Position numbers and translations under genes: made by a program
Origin: an uncultured Alphaproteobacteria bacterium
Lineage (GTDB): Bacteria > Pseudomonadota > Alphaproteobacteria > HIMB59 > GCA-002718135
Direction of reading: 5' to 3'
DNA length: 64,000 nt
Assembly (NCBI GenBank): GCA_902560675.1
Contig: CACEMP010000002.1
Coordinates: 62,001-126,000 of the forward strand
Shown here: one piece after another, positions 53,831 to 62,745 of the stretch
Position numbering within the stretch: the stretch's first letter is position 1
Layout: each line of letters opens with the position of its first letter
The notes under the pieces: generated by a model
Database searches by the model: none
What the model was told of the DNA's origin: nothing
The model's input: the letters and a program-made list of their open reading frames with translations, nothing else

Positions 53831-54752
53831 TACAAAAATAATTAATTTTTGCAGAGACTATGCGGTTTTAATTTTAATTATTATCCTAATGATAATATTA
53901 ACACTTTCCAGCGATGCTTTTTTAACACCAAGAAATTTATTGAATATACTCAATCAAAATGCGCCTCTCGCAATTATTGCTTGTGCTCTGACTTTGGTAA
54001 TAATTGTTGGTGGTTTTGATTTATCAACAGGAGCTATATTTGCGGTAGCTAGTGTAAGTTCTGCTTGGATAGCAATTAATTATAATCCTTACATAGGATT
54101 ATTGATAGCGCCTATAATTGGAATTATTTTAGGGTATTTAAATGGAATAATTATTACTTCATTTAAAGTACATTCTTTTCTTTCAACGATTGCAACAAGT
54201 TTAGTATTTCGAGGTTTAGCTATTTTAATAACAGGTGGATTTCTTATTCCTGTAAGGATGAAAGAATTTACATGGCTTGGAAGAGAAAAGATTTTTGAAG
54301 TTCATGTTGCTGTATATATTCTTATAGTTTTTGCAATACTTTCAACTTTTATTTTAACAAGAACAACAATTGGAAGATATATATTTGCAATAGGTGGAAA
54401 CGAGGATGCTTCGATATTATCAGGTATAAAAGTAAATTTTGTGAAAATATTTGCTTTTTCTTTTTGTGGTTTAGCTGCAGGAATTGCAGCTGCAATTCAA
54501 GTTTCTAGAATTTCTCTTGGAACTTCTCAGGCTGGATTAGGAATGGAACTTCAAGCAATTGCTGCAGTAATTCTAGGTGGAACAAGCATTTATGGTGGAT
54601 CTGGAGCTGTTTGGAGATCAATTGCAGGTGTGATGCTGCTAGCTTTAATTAATAATGGATTTAATATTTTAAATGCAGATCCATTTTATAAAGATTTGAC
54701 AACTGGACTTGTAATAATTGCAGCAGTAGCTTTAACATCGGGCAGAAAATAA
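53823..54752 (+). CDS. Rbs-type sugar ABC transporter permease
   Basis: The 309-residue CUT2-type permease has eight to ten spans. Marks of the RbsC group are PRNLLNILNQNAPLAIIACALTLVII, GGFDLSTGAIFAV, HSFLSTIATSLVFRGLAILITGG, GRYIFAIGGNEDASILSGI and AAVILGGTSIYGGSGAVW. It is the last gene of the importer and starts inside the ATPase gene end. It converges on the antiporter gene with only four bases between stops. Confidence 0.92.
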   Translation: MNSTKIINFCRDYAVLILIIILMIILTLSSDAFLTPRNLLNILNQNAPLAIIACALTLVIIVGGFDLSTGAIFAVASVSSAWIAINYNPYIGLLIAPIIGIILGYLNGIIITSFKVHSFLSTIATSLVFRGLAILITGGFLIPVRMKEFTWLGREKIFEVHVAVYILIVFAILSTFILTRTTIGRYIFAIGGNEDASILSGIKVNFVKIFAFSFCGLAAGIAAAIQVSRISLGTSQAGLGMELQAIAAVILGGTSIYGGSGAVWRSIAGVMLLALINNGFNILNADPFYKDLTTGLVIIAAVALTSGRK

Positions 54753-54756
54753 TTTT

Positions 54757-55668
54757 TTATAAAAAAATATAATACATATAAATTGCATAAAGTAATAATC
54801 CCAAAGAGCCATAAATTCTTCCAATTTTTTTTAAAAAAAACATAAATCCTAAAATAAAGAAAGTAATCGTAAGCATAAAAAATAAATCTTGCTTGGCTAA
54901 TATTTCAGGCATAGTAAATTTTCCAAAAAAAGAACTGATACCTAAAACACCTAGAATATTATAAATATTAGATCCCAAAATGTTACCAAGAGCAAAATCT
55001 ACTTTTCTCTTTAATGCAGACATTATACCTACTACTAGTTCTGGTAGTGATGTTCCAAAAGCTATAATAGATAAACCAATTACTGCTTCTGAAACATTAA
55101 AATAATTTGCTATTTTAATTGCTGAACTAACAAATAAATCAGAGCCATATATTAAAAAAATAATTCCAATAAAAATTAATATTATTGATATTAAAGTTGA
55201 ATGTTCACTCTTTTTTATTTCGTCAAGATTTAAAGATCCTTTTTTGACTTGATTGTACATAATAAATATTAGTAAAATTATTGAAATAATTCCAAAGATA
55301 TAATTAAAATAAAATAAACTCATCAGTATTAGAAAAATACCTAAACCTATATTTATCCATGCTTGATTAATTTGATTATTTGTAATTCTAGATATAGGAA
55401 GAATAATAGTTGTTGCTGCCATAACTAATATTAAATTAGCTATATTGCTACCTATTACAGCTCCTATTGCTAGATCTGAATGATTATTTATTACTGCATT
55501 AATACTACTTGCTAGTTCAGGTAATGATGTGCCTCCAGCAACTATAACTATCCCGATAGCAAATAATGAAATATTTAATTTTTTTCCTAAACTTACTGAA
55601 CCCCTTATTATTATCTCTGCTCCAGCAACTAATAAAAACAAACCTATAATTAAGTAAAAAAGATCCAC
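54757..55668 (-). CDS. Ca2+/Na+ (or cation/proton) antiporter, CaCA family
   Basis: The 303-residue membrane protein has about ten spans and the two inverted alpha repeats of the CaCA family: GGTSLPELASSINAV with GSNIANL in the first half and FGTSLPELVVGIMSALKR with GSNIYNILGVLG in the second. It resembles YrbG-type antiporters that exchange calcium or another cation for sodium or protons. It starts only eight bases after the xsc stop on the same strand, so the two are probably co-transcribed. This may be chance, or may link cation balance to sulfonate use. Confidence 0.9.
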   Translation of the reverse strand: MDLFYLIIGLFLLVAGAEIIIRGSVSLGKKLNISLFAIGIVIVAGGTSLPELASSINAVINNHSDLAIGAVIGSNIANLILVMAATTIILPISRITNNQINQAWINIGLGIFLILMSLFYFNYIFGIISIILLIFIMYNQVKKGSLNLDEIKKSEHSTLISIILIFIGIIFLIYGSDLFVSSAIKIANYFNVSEAVIGLSIIAFGTSLPELVVGIMSALKRKVDFALGNILGSNIYNILGVLGISSFFGKFTMPEILAKQDLFFMLTITFFILGFMFFLKKIGRIYGSLGLLLYAIYMYYIFL

Positions 55669-55676
55669 TAAAGAAT

Positions 55677-57446
55677 TTATTGGATTACCGTATCCTGAGG
55701 ATCTATACCAGCAACTTCAACTGGGGCTTTCATAGCATCTCTTCTAAATGGTTCACCTAATTCTTGGTTTAACATTACTTCTATAAAAGTAGTAATACCA
55801 TGCATTTGTTCTTTACATGAAAGCTGTAAAGCTTCTGTTAATTCTTCCTGATTATTAACTTTTATACCTTTAAAACCACAAGCCTCTGCTATTTTTGCAT
55901 AGCTTAATTTTGGATCAAGCTCCGTACCTATAAAATTGTTGTTATACCAAAGAGTTGTATTTCTTTTTTCTGCACCCCATTGGTAGTTTCTAAAAATTAT
56001 CATGGTTATGTTTGGCCATCCGTCTCTATTACAAGCAGTCATTTCACTCATGCTGATTCCAAATGCACCATCACCAGCAAAACCAACAACAGGGGTATTT
56101 GGACATCCTATTTTTGCACCAATAACAGATGGAAAACCATATCCACAAGGACCAAACAAACCTGGTGCAAGATATTTTCTTCCATTTTCAAATGTTGGAT
56201 AGGCATTCCCAATAGCACAATTATTCCCAATATCACTAGAAATAATTGCGTCTTCAGGTAAACCTGCTTGTATAGCCCTCCATGCCATTCTTGGTGACAT
56301 TTTATCAGGTTCTCTATCTCTTGAATCTTTATTCCATGATGTACCAGGATCATCTTCTTCATGATTAAGTCCAGTTAATGTCTGAAGCCATGAAGATTTT
56401 GTTTGATGAATTAATTCTTCTCTGTCTTTTCTATTTTTATCTCCTGCCGTCGATGATAAATTTTCTAAAATTTGCTTAGCTACCAATTTAGCATCTCCAC
56501 AGATTCCAATACTAATTTTTTTTGTTAATCCAATACGGTCAGAGTTGATATCAACTTGAATTACATCAGCGTTTTTTGGCCAATAATCAATACCATAACC
56601 AGGAAGGGTAGAAAAAGGATTTAGTCTGGTACCTAAAGCAAGTACTACATCTGCTTTCGAAATTATTTCCATTGCTGCTTTAGATCCGTTGTAACCTAAA
56701 GGACCAACAGCTAGAGGATGCTTACCTGGAAAACTATCGTTATGTTGATAACCACATGCAACAGGAGCGCTTAATTTTTCAGCTAAATTTTTACATTCAT
56801 TTATTGCATCGGCAAGTATAACACCGGCCCCAGATAAGATAACTGGAAATTTTGCATTTGATAATAAACTGGATGCTTTTTTTATTGCTTCTATCCCACC
56901 TGAGGGTCTTTCAAATTTTATAATTGGTGGAATGTCGATATCTACAATTTGGGTCCAAAAATCTCTTGGAATATTTATTTGTGCGGGAGCAGAGCCTATT
57001 ATCGATTTAGAAATTACCCTGTTTAAAACTTCAGCTACTCTTGATGGATCTCTAACTTCTTCTTGATAACATACCATATCTTTAAACAAATTCATTTGCT
57101 CAACTTCTTGGAAACCTCCTTGGCCCATAGTTTTATTAGCTGCTTGGGGTGTTACTAATAACATTGGCGTATGATTCCAATATGCAGTTTTCACTGGCGT
57201 TACTAGTCCTGTAATTCCAGGACCATTTTGTGCAATGCACATAGCAATTTTTCCTGTTGACCTCGTGTATCCATCGGCCATAATACCACCGTTAGATTCA
57301 TGAGCAACATCCCAAAATGTGATACCAGCTTTAGGGAATAAGTCAGATATTGGCATGAAGGCTGAGCCAATAATACCGAACGCATGTTGTATTCCATGTT
57401 TTTGTAAAACTTTTACAAAAGCTTCTTCAGTAGTCATTTTAGCCAT
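55677..57446 (-). CDS. xsc: Sulfoacetaldehyde acetyltransferase
   Basis: The 589-residue ThDP enzyme converts sulfoacetaldehyde and phosphate to acetyl phosphate and sulfite, the desulfonation step of taurine and related C2 sulfonates. The length and blocks match Xsc: MTTEEAFVKVLQKHG, AFGIIGSAFMPISDLFPKAGI, WDVAHESNGG with the catalytic Glu, MGQGGFQEVEQMNLF, and the ThDP motif GDGAFGISMSEMTACNRDGWPN ... NYQWGAEKRN. A ribosome binding site (AGGGAGAAACT-ATG) is visible. It lies far from the aminotransferase-ald, pta and comDE genes, with the antiporter downstream. No sulfite dehydrogenase or exporter is nearby. Confidence 0.95.
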   Translation of the reverse strand: MAKMTTEEAFVKVLQKHGIQHAFGIIGSAFMPISDLFPKAGITFWDVAHESNGGIMADGYTRSTGKIAMCIAQNGPGITGLVTPVKTAYWNHTPMLLVTPQAANKTMGQGGFQEVEQMNLFKDMVCYQEEVRDPSRVAEVLNRVISKSIIGSAPAQINIPRDFWTQIVDIDIPPIIKFERPSGGIEAIKKASSLLSNAKFPVILSGAGVILADAINECKNLAEKLSAPVACGYQHNDSFPGKHPLAVGPLGYNGSKAAMEIISKADVVLALGTRLNPFSTLPGYGIDYWPKNADVIQVDINSDRIGLTKKISIGICGDAKLVAKQILENLSSTAGDKNRKDREELIHQTKSSWLQTLTGLNHEEDDPGTSWNKDSRDREPDKMSPRMAWRAIQAGLPEDAIISSDIGNNCAIGNAYPTFENGRKYLAPGLFGPCGYGFPSVIGAKIGCPNTPVVGFAGDGAFGISMSEMTACNRDGWPNITMIIFRNYQWGAEKRNTTLWYNNNFIGTELDPKLSYAKIAEACGFKGIKVNNQEELTEALQLSCKEQMHGITTFIEVMLNQELGEPFRRDAMKAPVEVAGIDPQDTVIQ

Positions 57447-57571
57447 AGTTTCTCCCTAAATAATTAGTTACACCTACATTAAATTAATTAATAAATGAAC
57501 TATAATAATTTTATTTTAGTAATTAGTTTATTATATAATTAAAGAATTTTAACATTTTTACGAATGATATA

Positions 57572-59404
57572 ATGACGCTACGTGGACAGGAAATAATAAG
57601 AGCTACTGCTAAAACACTGCCTAAACAACCTGGAGTTTATCAAATGGAAGATAATAAAGGTAATATTTTATATATTGGCAAAGCTAAAAATTTATCAAAT
57701 AGAGTTAAAAATTATCTATCTATTAATAGTCTAACTAGAAGAATACAAAGGATGGTAAGTTTAACAGATAGTATGAATTTTTTTGTAACAAATACTGAAC
57801 TTGAAGCCATTATTCTTGAATGTAATTTGATAAAAAAACATAAGCCACGTTTCAATGTATTATTAAGAGATGATAAATCATTCCCCTACATTTTTATATC
57901 TTCTGAACATGATTTTCCTAGAATTGAAAAACATAGAGGGCCAAAGAATAAACTTGGAAGGTATTATGGACCATTTGCTAGTCCAGATGCAGTAAATAGA
58001 ACAATAAATACAATACAAAGAATTTTTTTATTAAGATCATGTACTGATAAAGAAGTTACTGCCGGTAACAAACTATGTTTCAATTATTACCTGAAGCGCT
58101 GTTCAGGGCCATGTGGATCAAAAATAACAAAAACTGAATATTCTAAATTGATCGAAGCTGCAGATGATTTTTTAAGTAGTGGAAATTCTGAAAAAGTGCA
58201 GAAAAGTTTTACATCAAGTATGTATAAGGCTTCAGAACAAAAAAATTTTGAGTTAGCTGCATCAATAAGAGATAGATTGAAAGCGCTTAAACATATAGCT
58301 CAGAATAATTCTATAAAAATTAAAGATATTAAAGATGCTGATATTTTTGCAATTCATTCTAATAAAGGTAAAACTTGTATATACGGAAGTTTTTTTAGAA
58401 ATAATACTTCATATGGTGGAAAAGCTTTCTTTCCTGAACATGACGAGCTAGCAGACAAAAATGAAATAATGTTAGGTTTTATAAATATATTTTATGATAA
58501 AAAAGAAATACCAAAAATTATTATTACAAATACAAATATAAATAAACTCAATAATGCTAATACTTTAGGTAAGAATTTTGAAAAAACAAAGATTTTACAA
58601 CCATTAAAAGGACCAAAGAAAAATCTTTTAAAATTTGCAGAAAAAAATGCGCGTATTAATTTAGAGTTAAAATTAAATAAGTTAAAAACTTACGATAATT
58701 TTATTTTTGAGATTAAAAAATTATTTAAAATAAAAAATGAAATAAAGAAAATTGAGGCATATGACAACAGTCATACCTTTGGAAGTTCTCCAGTTGGTGT
58801 AATGGTTGCTTACAATAATAATGGTTTCATAAAATCAAATTATAGAAAATTTAATATTAAATTTAATATTGAAAATAATAAAAAAAATGTTGATGATTAT
58901 TATATGATGAAAGAAATGCTAATTAGACGTTTTAAAAACCTAGAATTTAAAGAGGATATTGATTTACCAGATTTAATTCTAATTGACGGAGGAAAGGGTC
59001 AATATAATATTGCTAGTAAAACGATAAAAGATCTTAATTTAAAAATACCAATTATATCAATGGCAAAAGGTCTTGATAGAGATTCTGGTAGAGAAATATT
59101 AATTCATAATAGATTTACTTATAGATTAAATGATAACAACACTCTTCTTCATTTTCTTCAAAATATCAGAGATGAGGTTCACAGATTTGCTATTACAACT
59201 CATAGAAGTAAAAGAGATAAAATGACTATTAGATCGGTATTTGATGAGCTAGATGGTATAGGTCCGCAAAGAAAAAAAATGTTAAAAAAACAATTTGGCT
59301 CAATTGAAAGACTAAAACAAGCAAGTTTTGAGGAACTAAAGGAAATAAAATCAATACCAGAAAAGATCCTTAGAAAAATTTATGAATATTTTCATAGCGT
59401 TTGA
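57572..59404 (+). CDS. uvrC: Excinuclease ABC subunit C
   Basis: The 610-residue UvrC makes the two incisions around DNA lesions with UvrA and UvrB. It has the GIY-YIG nuclease at the N-terminus (PGVYQMEDNKGNILYIGKAKNLSNRVKNYL), a UVR region (KNFELAASIRDRLKALKHI), the RNase H-like nuclease (EAYDNSHTFGSSPVG, LILIDGGKGQ), and helix-hairpin-helix repeats at the end (LDGIGPQRKKMLKKQFGS). It is full length. The same-direction pgsA-moaD-moaE genes follow, a conserved alphaproteobacterial order. Confidence 0.97.
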   Translation: MTLRGQEIIRATAKTLPKQPGVYQMEDNKGNILYIGKAKNLSNRVKNYLSINSLTRRIQRMVSLTDSMNFFVTNTELEAIILECNLIKKHKPRFNVLLRDDKSFPYIFISSEHDFPRIEKHRGPKNKLGRYYGPFASPDAVNRTINTIQRIFLLRSCTDKEVTAGNKLCFNYYLKRCSGPCGSKITKTEYSKLIEAADDFLSSGNSEKVQKSFTSSMYKASEQKNFELAASIRDRLKALKHIAQNNSIKIKDIKDADIFAIHSNKGKTCIYGSFFRNNTSYGGKAFFPEHDELADKNEIMLGFINIFYDKKEIPKIIITNTNINKLNNANTLGKNFEKTKILQPLKGPKKNLLKFAEKNARINLELKLNKLKTYDNFIFEIKKLFKIKNEIKKIEAYDNSHTFGSSPVGVMVAYNNNGFIKSNYRKFNIKFNIENNKKNVDDYYMMKEMLIRRFKNLEFKEDIDLPDLILIDGGKGQYNIASKTIKDLNLKIPIISMAKGLDRDSGREILIHNRFTYRLNDNNTLLHFLQNIRDEVHRFAITTHRSKRDKMTIRSVFDELDGIGPQRKKMLKKQFGSIERLKQASFEELKEIKSIPEKILRKIYEYFHSV

Positions 59405-59433
59405 AATGTAGATAATTTACAAATACTAATAAG

Positions 59434-59976
59434 ATGAATTTATCAAATATTTTAACTATAATAAGAGTTGCGGTAATACCAATAATTGTTTTATGCATAT
59501 ATTTAAAAAGTCCTTTATTCGGCTGGACTGCATTCATTTTATTTTGTTTAGCTAGTATCACTGATTATTTTGATGGTTATTTAGCTAGAATGAGAAACGA
59601 AGTAACAAATTTTGGCACTTTTCTTGATCCAATTGCAGATAAATTATTAGTTGCAGCTGTATTACTTATTTTAACTGCAAAAGGCATAATTGCTGACTGG
59701 GAAACTATACCTGCCTTAATAATTTTACTAAGAGAAATTACTGTTTCTGGTTTACGTGAGTATTTAGCTGGCATTAAAATCAGTATACCTGTTTCTAGAA
59801 TCGCTAAATTAAAAACTTTTTTACAACTTTGCTCCTTAGCATTATTAATTCTATCTGAAAGTATTACAAATATATCTATAATTATATATCTTGGAACAAT
59901 TTTTCTATGGATTGCAGGTTTATTAACATTATACACGGCATATGATTATGTTAAAGGATCAATAAAGCACTTTTAA
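59434..59976 (+). CDS. pgsA: CDP-diacylglycerol-glycerol-3-phosphate 3-phosphatidyltransferase
   Basis: The 180-residue membrane enzyme makes phosphatidylglycerol phosphate. The CDP-alcohol phosphatidyltransferase motif is complete (DYFDGYLARMRNEVTNFGTFLDPIADK, D-G-x2-A-R-x8-G-x3-D-x3-D). Five or so hydrophobic segments place it in the inner membrane. It follows uvrC after 29 bases and lies one base before moaD. It is the usual length for the family. Confidence 0.95.
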   Translation: MNLSNILTIIRVAVIPIIVLCIYLKSPLFGWTAFILFCLASITDYFDGYLARMRNEVTNFGTFLDPIADKLLVAAVLLILTAKGIIADWETIPALIILLREITVSGLREYLAGIKISIPVSRIAKLKTFLQLCSLALLILSESITNISIIIYLGTIFLWIAGLLTLYTAYDYVKGSIKHF

Positions 59977-59977
59977 A

Positions 59978-60223
59978 ATGAAAATTAGATATTTTGCATG
60001 GATTAAAGATATAACTCATAAAGATTACGACTTAATAGAAAATAACTATCCAAAAAATATTAATGAGATAAAACTTTTTTTAAATAAATCTTACCCTGGC
60101 TTAAAAAAACATATCAAAGAAGATATCTTACGTTTCGCTATTAATATGGAATATTCACCAACAAATCAAAAATTAGATTCAAAAGATGAAATTGCAGTTT
60201 TTCCACCTGTAAGTGGAGGTTAA
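59978..60223 (+). CDS. moaD: Molybdopterin synthase small subunit (sulfur carrier)
   Basis: The 81-residue ubiquitin-fold protein ends in the Gly-Gly required for thiocarboxylate formation (FPPVSGG). It delivers sulfur to MoaE in molybdopterin synthesis. It starts one base after pgsA, and its stop codon overlaps the moaE start (60223), so it is coupled. It implies molybdenum-cofactor enzymes elsewhere in the genome. Confidence 0.93.
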   Translation: MKIRYFAWIKDITHKDYDLIENNYPKNINEIKLFLNKSYPGLKKHIKEDILRFAINMEYSPTNQKLDSKDEIAVFPPVSGG

Positions 60224-60639
60224 TGATAAAAATACAAAAAAAAGATTTTAGTGTTGATAATGAAATAAAAATATTGAAAGATAGTTATTCAAATGTAGGT
60301 GCAGTAAATTCGTTCATTGGTTATGTTAGGGATTTAAATAATAGTAAAGATGTAAAGTATTTGGAGTTAGAAGTTTACAAAGAAATGGCAATTAAAGAAC
60401 TATCTAACCTTAGAGAAAAAGGTATGCAGAAATGGGATCTGAGTGATTGTTTGATTATTCATAGATATGGAAAACTGTATGTTAATGAAAAAATAGTCCT
60501 CGTATGTTGTTTTTCAGAACATAGAAAAAATAGTTTTGAAGCTTGTAAATTTATTATGGATTTTTTAAAAAAAGATGCTCCATTTTGGAAAAAAGAATTT
60601 TATACTGAGGGCTCAGATTGGTTACAAAATATTAGTTAG
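60223..60639 (+). CDS. moaE: Molybdopterin synthase large subunit
   Basis: The 138-residue MoaE converts precursor Z to molybdopterin with MoaD. Family stretches visible are GAVNSFIGYVRD, YLELEVYKEMA, IIHRYGKLYVNEKIVLVCCFSEHRKNSFEACKFIMDFLKKDAPFWKKEF. The last carries the active-site lysine (KKDAPFWKKE). It starts at the last base of moaD and ends with an eight-base overlap of the convergent ilvE gene. Confidence 0.94.
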   Translation: MIKIQKKDFSVDNEIKILKDSYSNVGAVNSFIGYVRDLNNSKDVKYLELEVYKEMAIKELSNLREKGMQKWDLSDCLIIHRYGKLYVNEKIVLVCCFSEHRKNSFEACKFIMDFLKKDAPFWKKEFYTEGSDWLQNIS

Positions 60640-61516
60640 CAAAATTTACAATTTTTTTGTAATCTTTCATAAACTGAAAAGTGGTTGTATTATCACCAGT
60701 TTTAAAATTTAAAGAGTCAATTGATTTTACTGGAGTAATTTCTGCAGCAGTACCAGTTAAGAATACTTCATCAAAGTCTTTTAATTCATCTGGACTTATA
60801 TGTCGTTCAACAAGATTAAAACCTTGGTTCTTGACCATTTCTATAACTGTTTGTCGTGTTATACCATTCAGGAAACAATCAGGAGTTGGGGTATGAATAT
60901 CATTATCTTTAATTAAAAAAATATTAGAACTAGTTGCTTCAGCAATATAGCCTCTATAATCTAACATTAAGGCCTCATTGTAACCTTTTTCTTCTGCAAA
61001 AGATTTTGAAAGTGTGCAAATTAAATATGGTCCTGACGCTTTAGCCTCAAAAGGTATAGAATCAGGGGAAGGTCTTTTCCAAGGTGAAGTTATTAGAGTT
61101 AAACCATGCTTCATATCTTCAATATTGTAGTAAGTTGTCCAATCATCCCAAACTGCTATTGATACATGCACATCTGAGTTGGTCGTTGATAAACCCATTA
61201 ACTTTCCACCTCTCCATGCAAAAGGTCTTACATAGCAATCAGTAAAATTCATTTTTTTAATTAGCTGATCTTTTGCATTATTAATCTCGGTTTCAGTGTA
61301 TGGAATTTTGATTCCAATTGTCTCTGCTGATTTGAACAATCTTTTGGTATGTTGCTCACTTTTAAATATTTTTCCATTATACGCTCTTTCGCCCTCAAAT
61401 ACTGCACTTGCATAATGTAATCCTTGACCAATAACGTGAGTTTTAGCTTTATTCCACTCAACCATCATACCATCATACCAGATCCAGCCATCTCTATTTT
61501 CAAATGTTTTAATCAT
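60632..61516 (-). CDS. ilvE: Branched-chain amino-acid aminotransferase
   Basis: The 294-residue fold-type IV PLP enzyme catalyses the last step of leucine, isoleucine and valine synthesis. Blocks visible are DGWIWYDGMMVEW and HYASAVFEGERAYNGKIF at the start, the Schiff-base lysine in FEAKASGPYLICTLSK, DYRGYIAEATSSNIFL, PDCFLNGITRQTVIEM and EVFLTGTAAEITPV. It is full length. It is divergent from the MarR gene, the order found in many alphaproteobacteria. Confidence 0.95.
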   Translation of the reverse strand: MIKTFENRDGWIWYDGMMVEWNKAKTHVIGQGLHYASAVFEGERAYNGKIFKSEQHTKRLFKSAETIGIKIPYTETEINNAKDQLIKKMNFTDCYVRPFAWRGGKLMGLSTTNSDVHVSIAVWDDWTTYYNIEDMKHGLTLITSPWKRPSPDSIPFEAKASGPYLICTLSKSFAEEKGYNEALMLDYRGYIAEATSSNIFLIKDNDIHTPTPDCFLNGITRQTVIEMVKNQGFNLVERHISPDELKDFDEVFLTGTAAEITPVKSIDSLNFKTGDNTTTFQFMKDYKKIVNFAN

Positions 61517-61578
61517 AAATAAATATTATGTATTTTTTAAATGACAATTGAGTATCAGTGATGCATAATTAAGTCAAT

Positions 61579-62061
61579 ATGGCTGACCTAAATAAATTGT
61601 TAACACCGCTTTTTTTGAATGAAAATGAAATACGGAAAATAATAGAATTAATGTTTTTTTCATACAGGGATTTCACATCCGGGCCAGATAAAATATTAGA
61701 AAAAATTAAATTTGGTAGAGCTCATCATAGAGTTATATATTTTGTTGGCAAGAGAAATAATCTAACAATAAAAGAACTTCTATCAATATTACAAATTACA
61801 AAACAAAGTCTATCAAGAGTTTTAAACCAATTAGTAAAAGAAAAATATATAATTTTGTCAACAGGCGAAGATAAAAGAACAAAAAAATTAATTCTTTCAA
61901 ACAAAGGTAGAGATTTGGAAAAAAAATTATCTCAGATTCAAATAACCAAAATTTATAATGTGATAAAAAATTTTGACGAAATAGATATTAATGGATTTAA
62001 AAAAGTTTTGTTTAATATGATAGATGAGAATAATAGAAAAAAATTTAATGAAATAAATTAA
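61579..62061 (+). CDS. MarR-family transcriptional regulator
   Basis: The 160-residue protein has a MarR-type winged helix: LTIKELLSILQITKQSLSRVLNQLVKEKYIILSTGEDKRTKKLILSNKG (about residues 68-115). It acts as a dimeric repressor or activator. It lies between ilvE (divergent) and an OmpR-type response regulator (three bases downstream), a conserved alphaproteobacterial arrangement, so it may control itself and the two-component genes. Its effector is unknown. Confidence 0.9.
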   Translation: MADLNKLLTPLFLNENEIRKIIELMFFSYRDFTSGPDKILEKIKFGRAHHRVIYFVGKRNNLTIKELLSILQITKQSLSRVLNQLVKEKYIILSTGEDKRTKKLILSNKGRDLEKKLSQIQITKIYNVIKNFDEIDINGFKKVLFNMIDENNRKKFNEIN

Positions 62062-62064
62062 AAA

Positions 62065-62745
62065 ATGAGAAAAAATATACTTTTAGTTGATGATGATAAA
62101 AGACTTAGAGAACTTCTTGGAGATTATCTATACGAAAAAAAATTTGAAGTTTATTTATGTGAAGATTTTCTTGAAGCTAAAGAAATACTATCATTTGTGT
62201 TCTTTGATCTAGTAATATTGGATAGAATGATGCCAACAGGAGATGGGATAGATTTAATTGAAATTATTAAAATTAATCGAAATTGTCCAATCATTATGTT
62301 GACGGCATTAGGTCAAGATCAAAATAAAATTGAAGGTTTAAAAATAGGAGCAGATGACTATTTAGCAAAACCATTTGAGCCTGAAGAATTATTTTTAAGA
62401 ATTAATAAACTTTTGATATTGTATGAAAATTTAAACAATAAAAATATTAGAATAGCATTTGGTGATTTTATTTTCAATTTATCATCTTTAGAATTAAAAC
62501 TTAATAATGTTCCTATCTACTTAACTGAAGGAGAAAACGATTTATTGATAAAATTAATAAACAAAAGAAATAACATTGTTTTACGTGAAGAATTAGCTGA
62601 ACAAGAATTTGATGAGTCAGAATTGAGGAAGATAGATGTAAGAGTAACAAGATTAAGACAAAAAATAGAAAAAAATGCAAAACAACCCCAGTTTATTAAA
62701 ACAATAAGGGGGAAAGGCTATAAATTAATTTGTGAAGAAATTTAA
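62065..62745 (+). CDS. OmpR-family response regulator
   Basis: The 226-residue protein has a receiver domain (DDDKRLRELLGDYLYEKKFEV, phosphoacceptor Asp in LVILDRMMPTGDG, Lys in YLAKPFEPEEL) and an OmpR/PhoB winged-helix domain (LTEGENDLLIKLINKR, DVRVTRLRQKIEKNAKQPQFIKTIRGKGYKL). Its stop overlaps the histidine-kinase start by one base (TAATG). It is likely the cognate regulator of that kinase; in related bacteria the pair is called PetR/PetP or EnvZ/OmpR-like. Confidence 0.94.
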   Translation: MRKNILLVDDDKRLRELLGDYLYEKKFEVYLCEDFLEAKEILSFVFFDLVILDRMMPTGDGIDLIEIIKINRNCPIIMLTALGQDQNKIEGLKIGADDYLAKPFEPEELFLRINKLLILYENLNNKNIRIAFGDFIFNLSSLELKLNNVPIYLTEGENDLLIKLINKRNNIVLREELAEQEFDESELRKIDVRVTRLRQKIEKNAKQPQFIKTIRGKGYKLICEEI

